A stretch of DNA of 64,000 nt, taken from Incurvaria masculella (Eukaryota; Arthropoda; Insecta; Lepidoptera; Incurvariidae). Position numbers and translations under genes: made by a program. The notes below the pieces were generated by a model, which was not told where the DNA came from, did not search any database, and saw only the letters and a program-made list of their open reading frames with translations. The stretch is from assembly GCA_946894095.1 (NCBI GenBank), contig OX335647.2, forward strand, positions 18,122,001 to 18,186,000. Direction: 5' to 3'. Positions 10,001 to 20,103 of the stretch are shown piece after piece (positions within the stretch are counted from its first letter, which is position 1; every line of letters begins with the position of its first letter).

Positions 10001-13000
10001 TTATAATTCGTCGTTCGAACTGTTGTCATGACATGACATGTTGCTTCTGCACGATCCTAACGAATAATGGAAGAGGGACTGTTCATCTACGTTCTTGAAC
10101 CAGCGGTCGTAGATTTTCTGAGGGTAGGCGGCAGTCGAGTCCAGACCATGGAATGAGACCGGAGGAACCCAGTTTAAATACTCTGGAGCGTAGTCTTCGG
10201 GTAGACCCTGTAACACAATATAATCTTACATACTAAACAGTTGTGACTAACATACCGATTATCTTTTACTGGTATTGATTGCAAGCTGCTAAGAAAGGCC
10301 CAACCCGCTCATCTCCCCATACAAAAGGGGAAAGAAGATCACGCCCATATTTCTTGTCAGAGATCCAAAATGTTGCCCAAAATAGCTTTATTTGATCGAA
10401 CTAGATGTCTGATGACCATTGGCATTGTAAAATTGTGTTTGGTTTATAAGTTATAAGGTCCGAAAGTTCGAATTTTTCGCGCGTTTTATACAATAAGTTT
10501 GGAGGTAGATAACGCAATGATAAAGTAAGAACATCGTAAAAAGAATAATCATCAGACATAGCTTATTTAATCAAGATTTATGATCTATTTGGTTTTTGTT
10601 AGATTTTTGACTACAGCGGCCGTGGTTTACTTTTAGCTATAAGTCGTTTTGAAATTAAAATTTTCGTAAATCTTACCAAATCATACACTATGCACATTGT
10701 CTTTTATGTGGATATGTTGCATCTTCCTCATCACGGAGCCTGTCTTATTCTTTGAAACAGAGAAGGTCCCAGAGCGCAACGGCACGGTTTTGTACCGTGC
10801 CCGCGAATGAGTTAGGCCAGCCGGGTTGGGCCACCTTAAGGTGGCCCATCCCGCTCAACTCCCCATACAAACGGGGAAAGAAGATCACGCACATATTACT
10901 TGTCAGAGATCCCAAATTTTGCTCAAAATAGCTTTATTTGATCGAACTAGATGTCTGATGACCGTTGGCATTGTAAAATTGTGTTTGGTTCCTAAGTTAT
11001 AAGGTCCGAAAGTTCAGATTTTTCGCGCGTTTTATGCAATAACGTTGGAGGTAGATTACGCAATGATAAAGTAAGATATCTTAAAAAGATTGGTCATCAG
11101 GCATAGGTTATTTAATCAAAATTTATAATCTCTTTGGTTTTTGTTAGATATTTGACTACAGCGGTCGTGGTTTACTTTTAGCTATAAGTCGTTTTGTAAT
11201 AAAAATTTTCGTAAATCTTACCAAATCATACACTATACACATTGTCTGTTTTGTGGACATGTTGCATCTTCCTCACCACGGAGCCTGTCTTTTTCTTTGA
11301 AACAGAGAAGGTCCCAGAGCGCAACAGCACGATTTTGTACCGTGCCCGCGATTGAGTTAGTTCGCTTAGGGCTTGCAATCAATACCAGTACAAGATATTC
11401 AGCACTTTTTTTTTTAATGTGACTGGACATGGATGGCTAATACCACAAGTTCTGTCATGGTATTAGCCCAACACACCACATGGGAACTAGGTGCCATGCC
11501 AGGACCTTCCTTATATTGCACGGCTACATTGAACTGGATGGAAAACACGGACAATTTTCATTGCTGCTTCGACCATCGTTCATTCAATGCGATGGTACCA
11601 ACCCGGGCGGGATAAACCCTACCACCTAGTAAGTAAGGAAGGGGACCTACAGCTTAACGTGGAATCCGAACCACGGCCAGCCTCTCTCAACGGTCGAATG
11701 GTCACCCATCCAAGACCAGACCGGACCCAGCGTTGCTTAACTTCGGAGAGCGATCGCCGAAGTGTCGCGCCACTGGGCCACTGAGGCTGAATAAAGCCCC
11801 TTTGTGTCGATTAAAATAAGTCATTACTTGGTGAAGACGAGGCTGGGTCTCTTTCACCAAGTACTGATTTGTTTAATCCTCACATTAAAGGGCATTTCTT
11901 GCCATCACTCATTCGATACTAGTACAAGATAATCAGCACTTAGTAATAAAGGCCTTTGTAGTTTTAGTTAAAGATTGTAACATACGTTACTTTATTATTT
12001 TATTTTTTAGGCAATATTAATATCTGTATGTAATATATTTCTTGAACTACACTTCAGAACGATGTCAGTGCCTATGCATACTCACAATGGACATTTATAG
12101 TTATCTACATAAAGGATAAATACACGTTTCAAGGAACCAACGGTCAAAATTCTTCTAGAAACAAAACAACAAACCACGAACATTAGTACCGTCTCTTTCT
12201 ACCACTTAGCAATTCAAGCATGCTGTTTCCCTCAAGCGCCTAGCGAACGTCAGGCGATCCTACAGAGTCAATGGGAGAGGACCACGATGGCAGCCATATT
12301 GTTGTTTGCCCGCCACGGCGCGGGGACATCTCGCCGCCAGAGACCGCCGACTGCCGCGAGTAACGCCAGTCGCGTCCCGCTTGCCGTCGCCGCTTTCGGG
12401 CTGGCTCGGTGGAGCACAACCGCACCCTCCGTATCTTCGGCGCCCACCCCGTGCTCCTTGAAGTGGGCCCCCAACCGCTGAGGAGACACCGAGCCGCTCG
12501 AGCACGTGCTCCAGGCGCTCCTTCACCCCTGAGTCCGAGTGGGCTCCTCCAACGACTCGCCCTGTGGTGTGGTGCGTCGGCAGCTAAAGGGGACCTAGCC
12601 GCTCGAACTTCGCCGCGCGGGGGCAAGCACCAATCGCCGCCCAACCAAGTGCTCCAGACATCCTCACCACATAGGTACCGTACCGAACCTCGACTCTAAT
12701 CAGTGCGCGTAACACTTCTCAGTGTCGTCGTTCATATTAGGGGGCCCAATTAGGAACCTACTTTATTTCTTTACCTACTTGCATATTTTTGTGTTTATGC
12801 TCGTCCTAGAACATTGGTTGTTGTTTCTGTTTGTATAATCATTGATAATTATAATACATGGTGCATTAATTTAATTCATTTGGTTTTGATTTGGTTAGAC
12901 AGAATTAGTACCCATCTTGTGACGTATGGTTGAGGACCCGGCCCCGCTCACCGACTGATATTCGCATGGCATTCACTTAACCATACGTCACAACTGGCGT

Positions 13001-16000
13001 CACGCACAGCGTGGAAATGTCCCTCAGACATCCTTTTCTTTTAAAAAAATATATCCGTGTATGGTGAAATCAATCCGCTTTAAGTGCGGAATGCACAGTC
13101 GCGGGTTAAAAATAAATTGCCGATTACGTATTTTTTTGTGAAAATACTAAACGACACATCACAGTCACAAATAGTGACGTTTTGAAGTGGAGTATTATTT
13201 TTACTCAGCGGTTGTACTGTACATTCCGTAGTAATACTTTAATCACTTTCAAAATGATGTACCTAATCATAAACGCATTGCGACTGACCTGATGGAAACC
13301 GTCGTGATGAAGGACAGTGACTCCGCGCTGCCGTGCGCACGCGCCGAGCCACATGTCGTCCGGTGCGTCGGCAGCCGCGCACGCGCACTGCGCCAGCGCG
13401 TCTGCAGCCGCCGCCGACAGCGCTACACCTCCACCACCTGTCACGAAATCGTAACCTGCGCCACAGGAAAAGAATAACAAGGAAATAAGGTCACCATTAC
13501 GAGCAGCGGCACTTTATGAATAACGGTTCACGAATAAATATCTGGCATTGACATGGCACCTAGATCCTTCAGGGATGTGGTGTGATCAAGTGAGATGGGC
13601 CATCAATATTTTGTATAGTAACCATCCATGGCCAGTTCTATCAAAATATTAATTACCATCGTCGACGACCAAGTAAATCATTTATACCTTTTTGTTTGTT
13701 TCCGTAGCCATAACCGTATCTTTCTCCGATCATAATTGGCACACTTTCATTCGCATAGCAACCCAAAGCTTCTTCCATCCGTCGGACGCTGAAAATCGAT
13801 CACGTTTTATATCGGTGGCTGACCTTTATGCAATCTGCAAGTAACTTCAAAAATACTTGATTACAAAATTAAATAAGTCTCGACCTTACCTTAAAACTGT
13901 GTCATCGTCACTCAAAATTATCCATTGATATTTGCTTCCAAAATCGGAAGATAACTTTTTCATAATAAGTTTCAAAATTGTTATAGATTTATGACAGTGT
14001 CCGAATAAGGTGTTAGGGGTTCCTGTGTCCAGTGCTGGCAGGGCTGCATCTGTCAAGAACATCACAATACATATTATGTACTAACAAAATTATCAAAATT
14101 ATTAAATATTATCAAATTTACTTTTTCGATTGAAACGATACATTGTATGAAGAAAACTCTTACCATTGAAGTCACTGAAGAAATGGTAGTGAGGAGCGTG
14201 GGTTATCCACGTGTTCTTCGAAATTCGGGCTCGGTTCGAATGATTCTTTCGAAATGTTTTAATGGCGAAATACATTCGTTCCTTCGGTACACGTTCCTAA
14301 ACAAAGGTTACTTTTTATTAAAAACAGCTTTACATAAAAAGTTCATTCCGTAATGTTCAATAAATAATACTCACACATCTAATATTTTGAATCGGAGAAG
14401 TAGCACAATTTTGGCTGTATTTAAAGCAAAATGTGTCAACGTTTTTCAATTTAACATTGGTGTTGAGGTAAATGCTTTCAGCCATTTCGTAGTAAGGGTC
14501 GATGGTAAAAGATGATCGTGGTTTCACGGTAGCACTCGACATCCTGTAATGATGAAATGAGGCATCAGCGCTAGCAAAACAACCGGAAAATGGTAAGGAA
14601 TCGCTTTGGTCGTCTATGATATTTACAAATTTGACTGCTGAGTTTTAGGTGGACAAGCAGAAGCTTCAGGGGGCGCTGATTTTTCTGTAGTTGACGTTAA
14701 GATTTTGTTAAAAAATGCTCTATTTTAACTGATCAGCAACCGTGTTGGCTGAATGGTGATGCTCGCATTAATTTGTTGACTAATTGTATAAAGCGCTTAT
14801 TTGTGAGCAACAGCATACTTTTTTACTAGCTCCATGGTCATGGCGAAGCCGGCGCCAGGGAACGGGTAGGGCAGGGCAGCAGCAGGGGAAGCTGGGGCGT
14901 AGTGGTGGCGCGCGACGCGGCGCCTGTCGCGCAGGGACCGCCCCAACCAGCTCCACTGCAACATACATCCTTTTCGACTGCTGGAGGATCTAGCATTCTA
15001 CTAGTCTCCTCGGCTACCCGACGAAAAAAGGTCATTTTAAAAGGACAAGCCTCTCATATAAATCAGAAAGACTGGATGAAGGGTTTCGCAGCGGCAGGTA
15101 TTTCCATTGCTAACGCTCAGATCAATGAATTAGGATGACCCATGTCGAATAAAACTGGGACTTGAAATTAATATCGGCTTTACCTTGTGAATCTAGATTT
15201 TCGAAATTATTAAATATTTCAACAACACGTTGCATTGAAAAATTGGTTCACGCGTAATATTTTTTATTAAGTTATGATTAATTATTCAATTTTTATATTA
15301 TTTATTTGTTGGGCGTAATGATCCTTTCGGTCCGTGCACATTTTTGACCGAGGGTAAATCATTAATAATGCATTAGAAAACAGAGCGAGCATCGAAATTA
15401 GAAAATGATTGAAACAATCAATATTATTTCAGCTTCATTTTAAAATTAGTCAGTGTAAGGTGTACCAGCAGTCAGGGCAGTAACTTCGGCTTCGTAATGT
15501 TCGAAGAGACCTTTTTAGGGTTCCGTACCCAAAGGGTGCCAACGGAACTATCAGCTGTCCGTCCGTCCGTCCGTCCGTCCGTCTGTCACAGGGCTGTATA
15601 TCATGAACCGTAATAGGTAGGCAGCTCTTTTCACAGAGTGTGAATTTATTTTACCGCTATAACAACAAATAGGTAAAATTAACAAACTCATAAAAACTAA
15701 AGGGGGGCTCCACACAAAAAAGGATTTGTGTTAAATCTTGTACCATGGTATGGAGCTCTTCGTGTGCGAGTTCGACTCGCACTTGGCCGGTTTTTTTCTA
15801 TAACCTCTTACCAAGAATAATGTATGGATTTTCAAAGATCATTACTTCGTCAATTATGAGAGGCGCGATCTTTCACTCCTCGCCATATTGGACGCCCCCA
15901 GCAACCAATACTAACCAGCGCAAACCGCTTACCCGCTGTCTGTATAACCCCGTTAGTTTTCTTTTACATTCAAGTTATACAAGTTTGTATGAGAACTATA

Positions 16001-17340
16001 CATTTTTTTCAAGTACCTGGCAGAAAAAAATACATTGTAGTTTATCGTTCGTGTTGAGGTACTAAACCAATTACCGAAATTAACGGCAGTGACTGCTGTT
16101 ACACCCTGTAATAGTCCTCATCTGATTTTATAGAGGTAAGAAATCTAGTTCGTCTCGATACTGCACACACCTCCGAGCAGCCGTGGCCATTGAGTGTCTC
16201 CAACAGTATTCTGAGGTTGACGCGCGTGGCGTCCTGGCAGAACACGACCCAGGAAGCGTGGGAGCTACCGCCAAGGCGCAGAACTTCGGAGAACAAGTCG
16301 AGGAGTGTCCAACCGCCCGGGGAACTGAAGTCTTCCGCCATGAGGTACACGCGTGGAGTTTTCTGAAATTGTATCGCCCAGCACCACGAGGTATATTTGC
16401 GTTAACTCGCGCGTGGCCGTCCCTATGCCTTCGGGCACGTAAAAATTGTACAATTGGGACAACTGCATTTCTTCTCGAGAATGTCGTATGAGCCGACTAG
16501 GGGATTCGTCTTTCGTGAATATTCGCGTTAAGCTTTAGGTCCCCTTCCTTATTTACTAGGTGGTAGTGTTAATCCCGCCCAGGTTGATACCGTTGGGAAC
16601 GATGGTCGAAGCGACAATGAAAATTGTCCGTGTTTTCCATTCAGTTCAACGTATGCACATAGCAATGCAAAGAAAGGAAGGTCCTGGCTATGGCACCTAG
16701 TTCCCATGGGGTATGATGGGCTAGTTTCATGAACAGTAGGTGTGGTTAAAACCTTAAAAAAAATGTAAAAAAATATTCCTCCGTTAGCATCGCAGCGCTG
16801 CTGCGGCCGGCGCTAGGTACTAAAAGTAAATATGTTCCAGCTCTGGGTCATAAGAAACTTCTTCCAACATTTTCAAAAAATATCTATGATTGATTGATTA
16901 GACATTCGGTTCAGAGCCTGTTTAGCAGATGCATACTGAATCAAGATGGGTCTTTCCTCAAATATAACCTGGGAGTCTTCAAACATTATTGAAACAAGCT
17001 CAGCGATAATCCGCAAATCCATAGGCATAGGAGCGGAAGCTAAGGACATACACGAAATTGTTTGGGTTACTATTGTGGTTAAACGGACCAGCAACGTCAA
17101 GTTCAAGCAGTGGAGTGCGATTCGTGTTTGGTATTTTTCCTATTTCATTATCTCATCAGCCGAGGGGAAAAATCGGCGTGGAACGCGGCTGCCGGAGTCG
17201 AGGACGGAATAGCAGTGTGGCGGTGCTCACGCCAGTTGGTGCTTGCGCCAGCAGGTCGGCTCGCAGTTGGCGTGCCAGCTGCGCGTGCGCAGCCGTGCCC
17301 CGCTGCTGGCTTCCAATCACGAACATCACGTCCGCTGCGT
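10001..17340 (-). CDS. B3GLCT: Beta-1,3-glucosyltransferase (B3GLCT-type, ER)
   Basis: Adds glucose to O-fucose on thrombospondin type 1 repeats in the ER (family knowledge). Minus-strand exons: 17340-17231, 16362-16105, 14955-14819, 14543-14375, 14296-14164, 14049-13890, 13788-13688, 13455-13289, 10207-10001. From 16362 on, phases chain perfectly over 1332 nt (443 codons plus TAA at 10001-10003). Landmarks: DVMFVIGSQQ in the N-terminal domain; VVFCQDATRVNLRILLETL; FTIDPYYEMAESIY; YFAIKTFRKNHSNRA; GTPNTLFGHCHKSITIL; the DXD-type site LSDDDTVLS; GERYGYGYG; GYDFVTGGGGVALS; APDDMWLGACARQRGV; VSFHG. The protein ends SSNDEL, a KDEL-like ER-retention signal, where the human enzyme has REEL. The acceptor of the 17340 exon (TTGCAG) is less certain. 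Upstream exons must exist; 19570-19656 is a candidate first exon. Large introns hold MITEs and SINEs. Confidence 0.92.
10292..10839 (+). mobile_element. MITE A copy 1 (TTAA-flanked, ~545 bp)
   Basis: The family runs from TTAAGGTGGCCCA[A/T]CCCG to CGGGTTGGGCCACCTTAA, giving short terminal inverted repeats GGTGGCCCA.CCCG inside TTAA. Internal landmarks are GATCGAACTAGATGTCTGATG, TTTTCGCGCG and CGCAACAGCACGGTTTTG. The left end here is degraded (TAAGAAAGGCCCA). The right TTAA at 10836-10839 is shared with copy 2. Confidence 0.85.
10836..11370 (+). mobile_element. MITE A copy 2, head-to-tail with copy 1
   Basis: Begins at the TTAA that ends copy 1, with the same orientation and the same internal landmarks, and loses its right end after GATTGAGTTAG where family B sequence resumes. 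Confidence 0.85.
11406..11791 (-). mobile_element. SINE with 5S rRNA-like head, full length, inverted (copy 2)
   Basis: Poly(T) at 11406-11415 is the inverted A-tail. The complement of CTTGGATGGGTGACC and CCGAAGTTAAGCAACG lies at 11700-11745 and the element ends at the complement of CAGCCTCAGTGGCCCAGTGG. Near identity with the copy at 3446-3832 indicates recent activity. Confidence 0.9.
11966..12235. other. Intron sequence, nothing identified
   Basis: AT-rich, no ORF, no repeat landmark recognised. Confidence 0.3.
12240..12720. other. GC-rich island inside the last B3GLCT intron, origin unknown
   Basis: Strikingly GC-rich against the AT-rich intron around it, with overlapping ORFs on both strands (134 codons minus, 96 codons plus). 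None resembles a protein I know, and arginine/alanine-rich ORFs on both strands are expected from GC bias. It could be the 5' end of a retroelement or a CpG-rich regulatory island. Confidence 0.35.
12922..12993. repeat. Inverted repeat around TTGTGACGTATGGTT
   Basis: TTGTGACGTATGGTTGAGG and, about 30 bp later, CTTAACCATACGTCACAA form an imperfect 18 bp stem. Probably the ends of a very short MITE. Confidence 0.6.
13545..13643 (+). mobile_element. SINE 3' body fragment
   Basis: GACATGGCACCTAGATCCTT, GGGATGTGGTGTG and ACCATCCATGGCCAGTT are diverged versions of the SINE 3' end. Located in the intron between the 13455 and 13688 exons of B3GLCT. Confidence 0.6.
15517..15798 (+). repeat. Lepidopteran repeat D with (GTCC)n tract
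   Basis: Starts AGGGTTCCGTACCC, carries GTCCGTCCGTCCGTCCGTC and ATCATGAACCGTAATAGG, and ends GAGTTCGACTCGCACTTGGC then CGGTTTTTTT. The end block contains a small palindrome around GACTCGCAC. An inverted copy is at 22411-22685 and a truncated one at 17834-18010. I recall this element as abundant in Lepidoptera, class not certain. Confidence 0.8.
15800..16100. other. Intron sequence, nothing identified
   Basis: Contains an open frame continuing from repeat D (15745-16065) with no recognisable domain; treated as non-coding. Confidence 0.3.
16525..16757 (+). mobile_element. SINE body fragment (5S-type junction sequence)
   Basis: CGCGTTAAGCTTTAGGTCCC matches the head-body junction of the 5S-type copies. 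The body follows through GGTCCTGGCTATGGCACC and decays near 16750. Confidence 0.65.
16805..17112 (-). pseudogene. Degenerate ORF of unknown origin in a B3GLCT intron
   Basis: A 77-codon minus-strand frame (17106-16873) containing MFEDSQVIFEERPILIQYAS ends in a T-run. One base shift in that run would continue the reading into KMLEEVSYDPELEHIYF and a stop. The pattern suggests a frameshifted coding relic, but I do not recognise the protein and its phase does not fit B3GLCT. Confidence 0.3.
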
Positions 17341-17537
17341 CTGCAACGCGACCATGCACCAACCATTGAAAACGGTATACAATTTGTTTGACCGGCAGCC
17401 GGTATTGGACGTGACGTCAATACATTCTTTTGAGCTTTATATTCAGCGCTTTGGCCACGGCGGAACACATACAAAATACGAGATATTTAATTTTTACTTA
17501 GTGAAAATAACGAAATCAGATCAAGAGCATTTTGTAC

Positions 17538-17833
17538 AACTCGTGGTCTAGGGAATAGGTGGTTTGCCTTTCATGCGAGAGGTCTGGGTTAAAATCCTCG
17601 CCCGGACATGCACCACTTTCTTTCTCTCTCTGAGTTGGATAAATGCATTTCGTTACGAATGCAAGCTATTCCATGGTTCGGAACCCATGTAAAACTGTAG
17701 GTCCCCTTCCCCTACTAGGTGGTAGTGTTAACTTGGGTTGGTACCGCATTGAAATAATGGTTTTAGTGGCAATTAAAAGTTGTCCGTGTTTTCCATCCAG
17801 TTCAGTGTAGCCGTGTTTATGAAGGGAATGGCA
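17538..17833 (+). mobile_element. SINE with tRNA-like head, 3' truncated
   Basis: TGCCTTTCATGCGAGAGG, GGTCTGGGTTAAAATCC (B-box position), CTGAGTTGGATAAATGC and GGAACCCATGTAAAACTG are followed by the shared body up to GAAGGGAATGGCAC, where repeat D sequence begins abruptly. Confidence 0.8.
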
Positions 17834-18010
17834 CGGAGCGTGTATTTATTTTGCCGCTATAACAACAAATAGGTAAAAAAACTTAAATAAAAATAATCAA
17901 AATTAAAGGGGGGACCCATACAAAAAACGTGATTTTTTGTGTTAAATCTTGTACGATGGTACGGAACCCTTTGTGTGCGGGTCCGACTCACACTTGGCCG
18001 GTTTTTTTTT
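17834..18010 (+). repeat. Truncated repeat D
   Basis: Only the 3' half is present (GGAGCGTGTATTTATTTTGC through GACTCACACTTGGCCGG and a T-run), joined to the SINE at 17833 and followed within two bases by MITE A. Confidence 0.8.
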
Positions 18011-18011
18011 C

Positions 18012-18555
18012 TTAAGGTGGCCCATCCCGCTCATCTCCCCATACAAAAGGGGAAAGAAGATCACGCCCATATTTCTTGTTAGAGATCCAAAATTTTGCTC
18101 GAAATAGCTTTATTTGGTCGAACTAGATGTCTGATGACCATTGGCATTGTAAAATTGGTTTCTAAGTTATAAGGTCCGAAAGTTTGAATTTTTCGCGCGT
18201 TTTTTACAATAACTTTGGAGGTGGATTACGTAATGATAAAGTAAGAACATCTTAAAAAGATTAGTCATCAGACATAGCTTATTTAATCAAGATTTATAAT
18301 CTATTTGGTTTTTGTTAGATTTTTGACTACAGCGGTCGTGGTTTACTTTTAGCTATAAGTCATTTTGAAATCATAATTTTCGTAAATCTTACCAAATCAT
18401 ATACTATGCACATTGTCTTTTTTGTGGACATGTTGCATCTTCCTCATCACGGAGCCTGTCTTATTCTTTGAAACAGAGAAGGTCCCAGAGCGCAACAGCA
18501 CGGTTTTGTACCGTGCCCGCGAATGAGTTAGGCCCGCCGGGTTGGGCCACCTTAA
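18012..18555 (+). mobile_element. MITE A copy 3, complete
   Basis: Complete element between TTAA at 18012-18015 and TTAA at 18552-18555, with both terminal inverted repeats (GGTGGCCCATCCCG and CGGGTTGGGCCACC) intact. No coding capacity. Confidence 0.9.
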
Positions 18556-18990
18556 ACGCATTTGCGGGAAAGAAGGAAATGTTAGCATAATTATTTTCAC
18601 CATGCACCACTAACTGCTGACGATGCATAAGTTCGGTATTATTGGTGATTGCAAGGACGGAAAAATCAAAAGGAAGATTATAGTAAAGCTTTGTTCGGGC
18701 GGAGCCGGCGGCAGCGGCGCGTAGCGTCGCGACAGCACTCGATTCCGGTCATTAGTCAGACGTCACGGCAGCCCTCAACACACCCCTAATGCTCAAGTTT
18801 CTCCAAAACTTTGTCACGTTATTGTATAAGTCGCAGCTTATGGCTGTCCCGCCTCCTCCCGCGCGCATAAGTTCATGCCGAGACATTCACCGCGCCTCGC
18901 CGATCACGGCCATCTCGAGCAGATGTTTGCAACAGCTGCACACTGCTGCGACATTCTGTTACGGCGGTTATGCTACGTGTTCACCTAATC
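18556..18990. other. Non-coding stretch, nothing identified
   Basis: Moderately GC-rich patch around 18700-18950 with no supported gene on either strand. A B3GLCT exon could hide here, because the candidate first exon does not phase directly into the 17340 exon. Confidence 0.3.
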
Positions 18991-19203
18991 TGCAGGTCTA
19001 TTCCAGGAATTCCGTAATCAGGAATCCTGAGTCTGTAAAATCGCTTTTGTAGCGGTTTTCAAAGCGATTTATTCGACCGAAAACCTTGATTAAATTTAAA
19101 TACTATACGCTGAAATCTTTTCGGCAAGAAAATCGCTATTAAAGCCGTTTTCTAGTCTCAGGATTCCTGATTACTGATTACGGAATTCCAGGAATAGACC
19201 TGC
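18991..19203. mobile_element. Fold-back MITE, ~213 bp
   Basis: GCAGGTCTATTCCAGGAATT at the left and AATTCCAGGAATAGACCTGC at the right begin long inverted arms of about 65-70 bp each (including TCCGTAATCAGGAATCCTGA), separated by an AT-rich centre. The whole unit folds into one hairpin. Confidence 0.85.
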
Positions 19204-19310
19204 TGACCGCGCGTCCTTGATTTCTACTTGCGCATGGATGTACGAATGTCGTAGACCCGCCTCGATCATCACTTTTCTTACGCTCTCCATGGCTCAATGC
19301 ATTCGAGGTC

Positions 19311-19477
19311 CTTAGGGCCGAGTGCACGAAAGGACAAAAAATCAAAATCAACGTCAAAGTATGATCAAACACGTCACTTTGTGTGGACAGTATGGAAGGA
19401 ACTCTATGCAGATCACTAAAAGTGACGTGTTTGAACATTGATTAACTCGGCCGTCTCTTCGTGCAACCGGGGCTTAG
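19311..19477. repeat. Imperfect fold-back element
   Basis: GATCAAACACGTCACTTT (around 19362) and AAAGTGACGTGTTTGAAC (around 19420) are inverted copies. Flanking GAGTGCACGAAAGGAC and TCTTCGTGCAACCGGGG extend the stem imperfectly. Confidence 0.6.
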
Positions 19478-19569
19478 TTACCTAATATAGGGAGCTGCCT
19501 TTGCTGTCGGTTGTGCGGTGCCCGTTGCGGCGATGTAATTATAAGTTGAAATGCTACAAAAGTACTTAC

Positions 19570-19656
19570 AATCTGCAATCTTATTTGGCTTAAAAGTATT
19601 TTGCAGAAAAGTAGTATAGAAAAAGAAATAAGCAGAGCAAATGGCGCAAGCAGCAT
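19570..19656 (-). CDS. Candidate first exon (signal peptide) of B3GLCT
   Basis: ATG at 19656-19654 opens 29 codons, MLLAPFALLISFSILLFCKI..., a typical signal peptide or signal anchor, ending at a perfect donor ATT|GTAAGT. Strand, position and signal peptide fit the start of B3GLCT. Against it, the exon ends in phase 0 while the 17340 exon needs one leftover base, so either another small exon lies between or this belongs elsewhere. Confidence 0.4.
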
Positions 19657-20103
19657 TAATATTGATTTATATTATAAAAAAACCCCTTTGTGTTTGAAGA
19701 TGAAGATAAAACCTAATTCATCTATGCATGAGATAATCGGGTACTCAGCGACTTATAACTCAAATATACTGCGGGCTTACGTTAGCTAGTATCCCTTTTT
19801 ATCTATGGCTAGTATTATTCGAAAAACATCTAAGCCGCCAGGGTATAACTTGTTGATTTAAATTGAAAAAAAAATTATAGCAATCCATCATACTTTCAAG
19901 GAAAGAAGAATTTTAGATGTAATTTAATCATTTGTAAGTTTCTAGAAAGGTTTTATTGGTAGGGGAACCCGGGGCATAGCGGGCACCTGGGGCGCAATGG
20001 GCACCCCCCCCCCCCCCCCCACCTCACGCCAGCGCCACGCTGCCATGTTTAAATCGAATCCCCCGCATTCAGCGCCCCGCTAACGTCTGCGGACAGCGGT
20101 CGA

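Larger units (their letters stand above)
10267..11965. repeat. Composite of nested mobile elements in the last B3GLCT intron
   Basis: TACTGGTATTGATTGCAAGC at 10267-10286 and its inverse GCTTGCAATCAATACCAGTA at 11371-11390 bracket two copies of MITE A. A 5S-type SINE then sits at 11406-11791, and further family B pieces (TTTCACCAAGTACTGATTTG, AGTACAAGATAATCAGCAC) follow to 11965. The outer sequence is family B, also seen at 28146-28936. Confidence 0.75.

Noticed and set aside
12240..12699. A 134-codon minus and a 96-codon plus ORF as genes
   Set aside because: No recognisable domain, no splice context, and both lie in an intron with GC bias that favours open frames on both strands.
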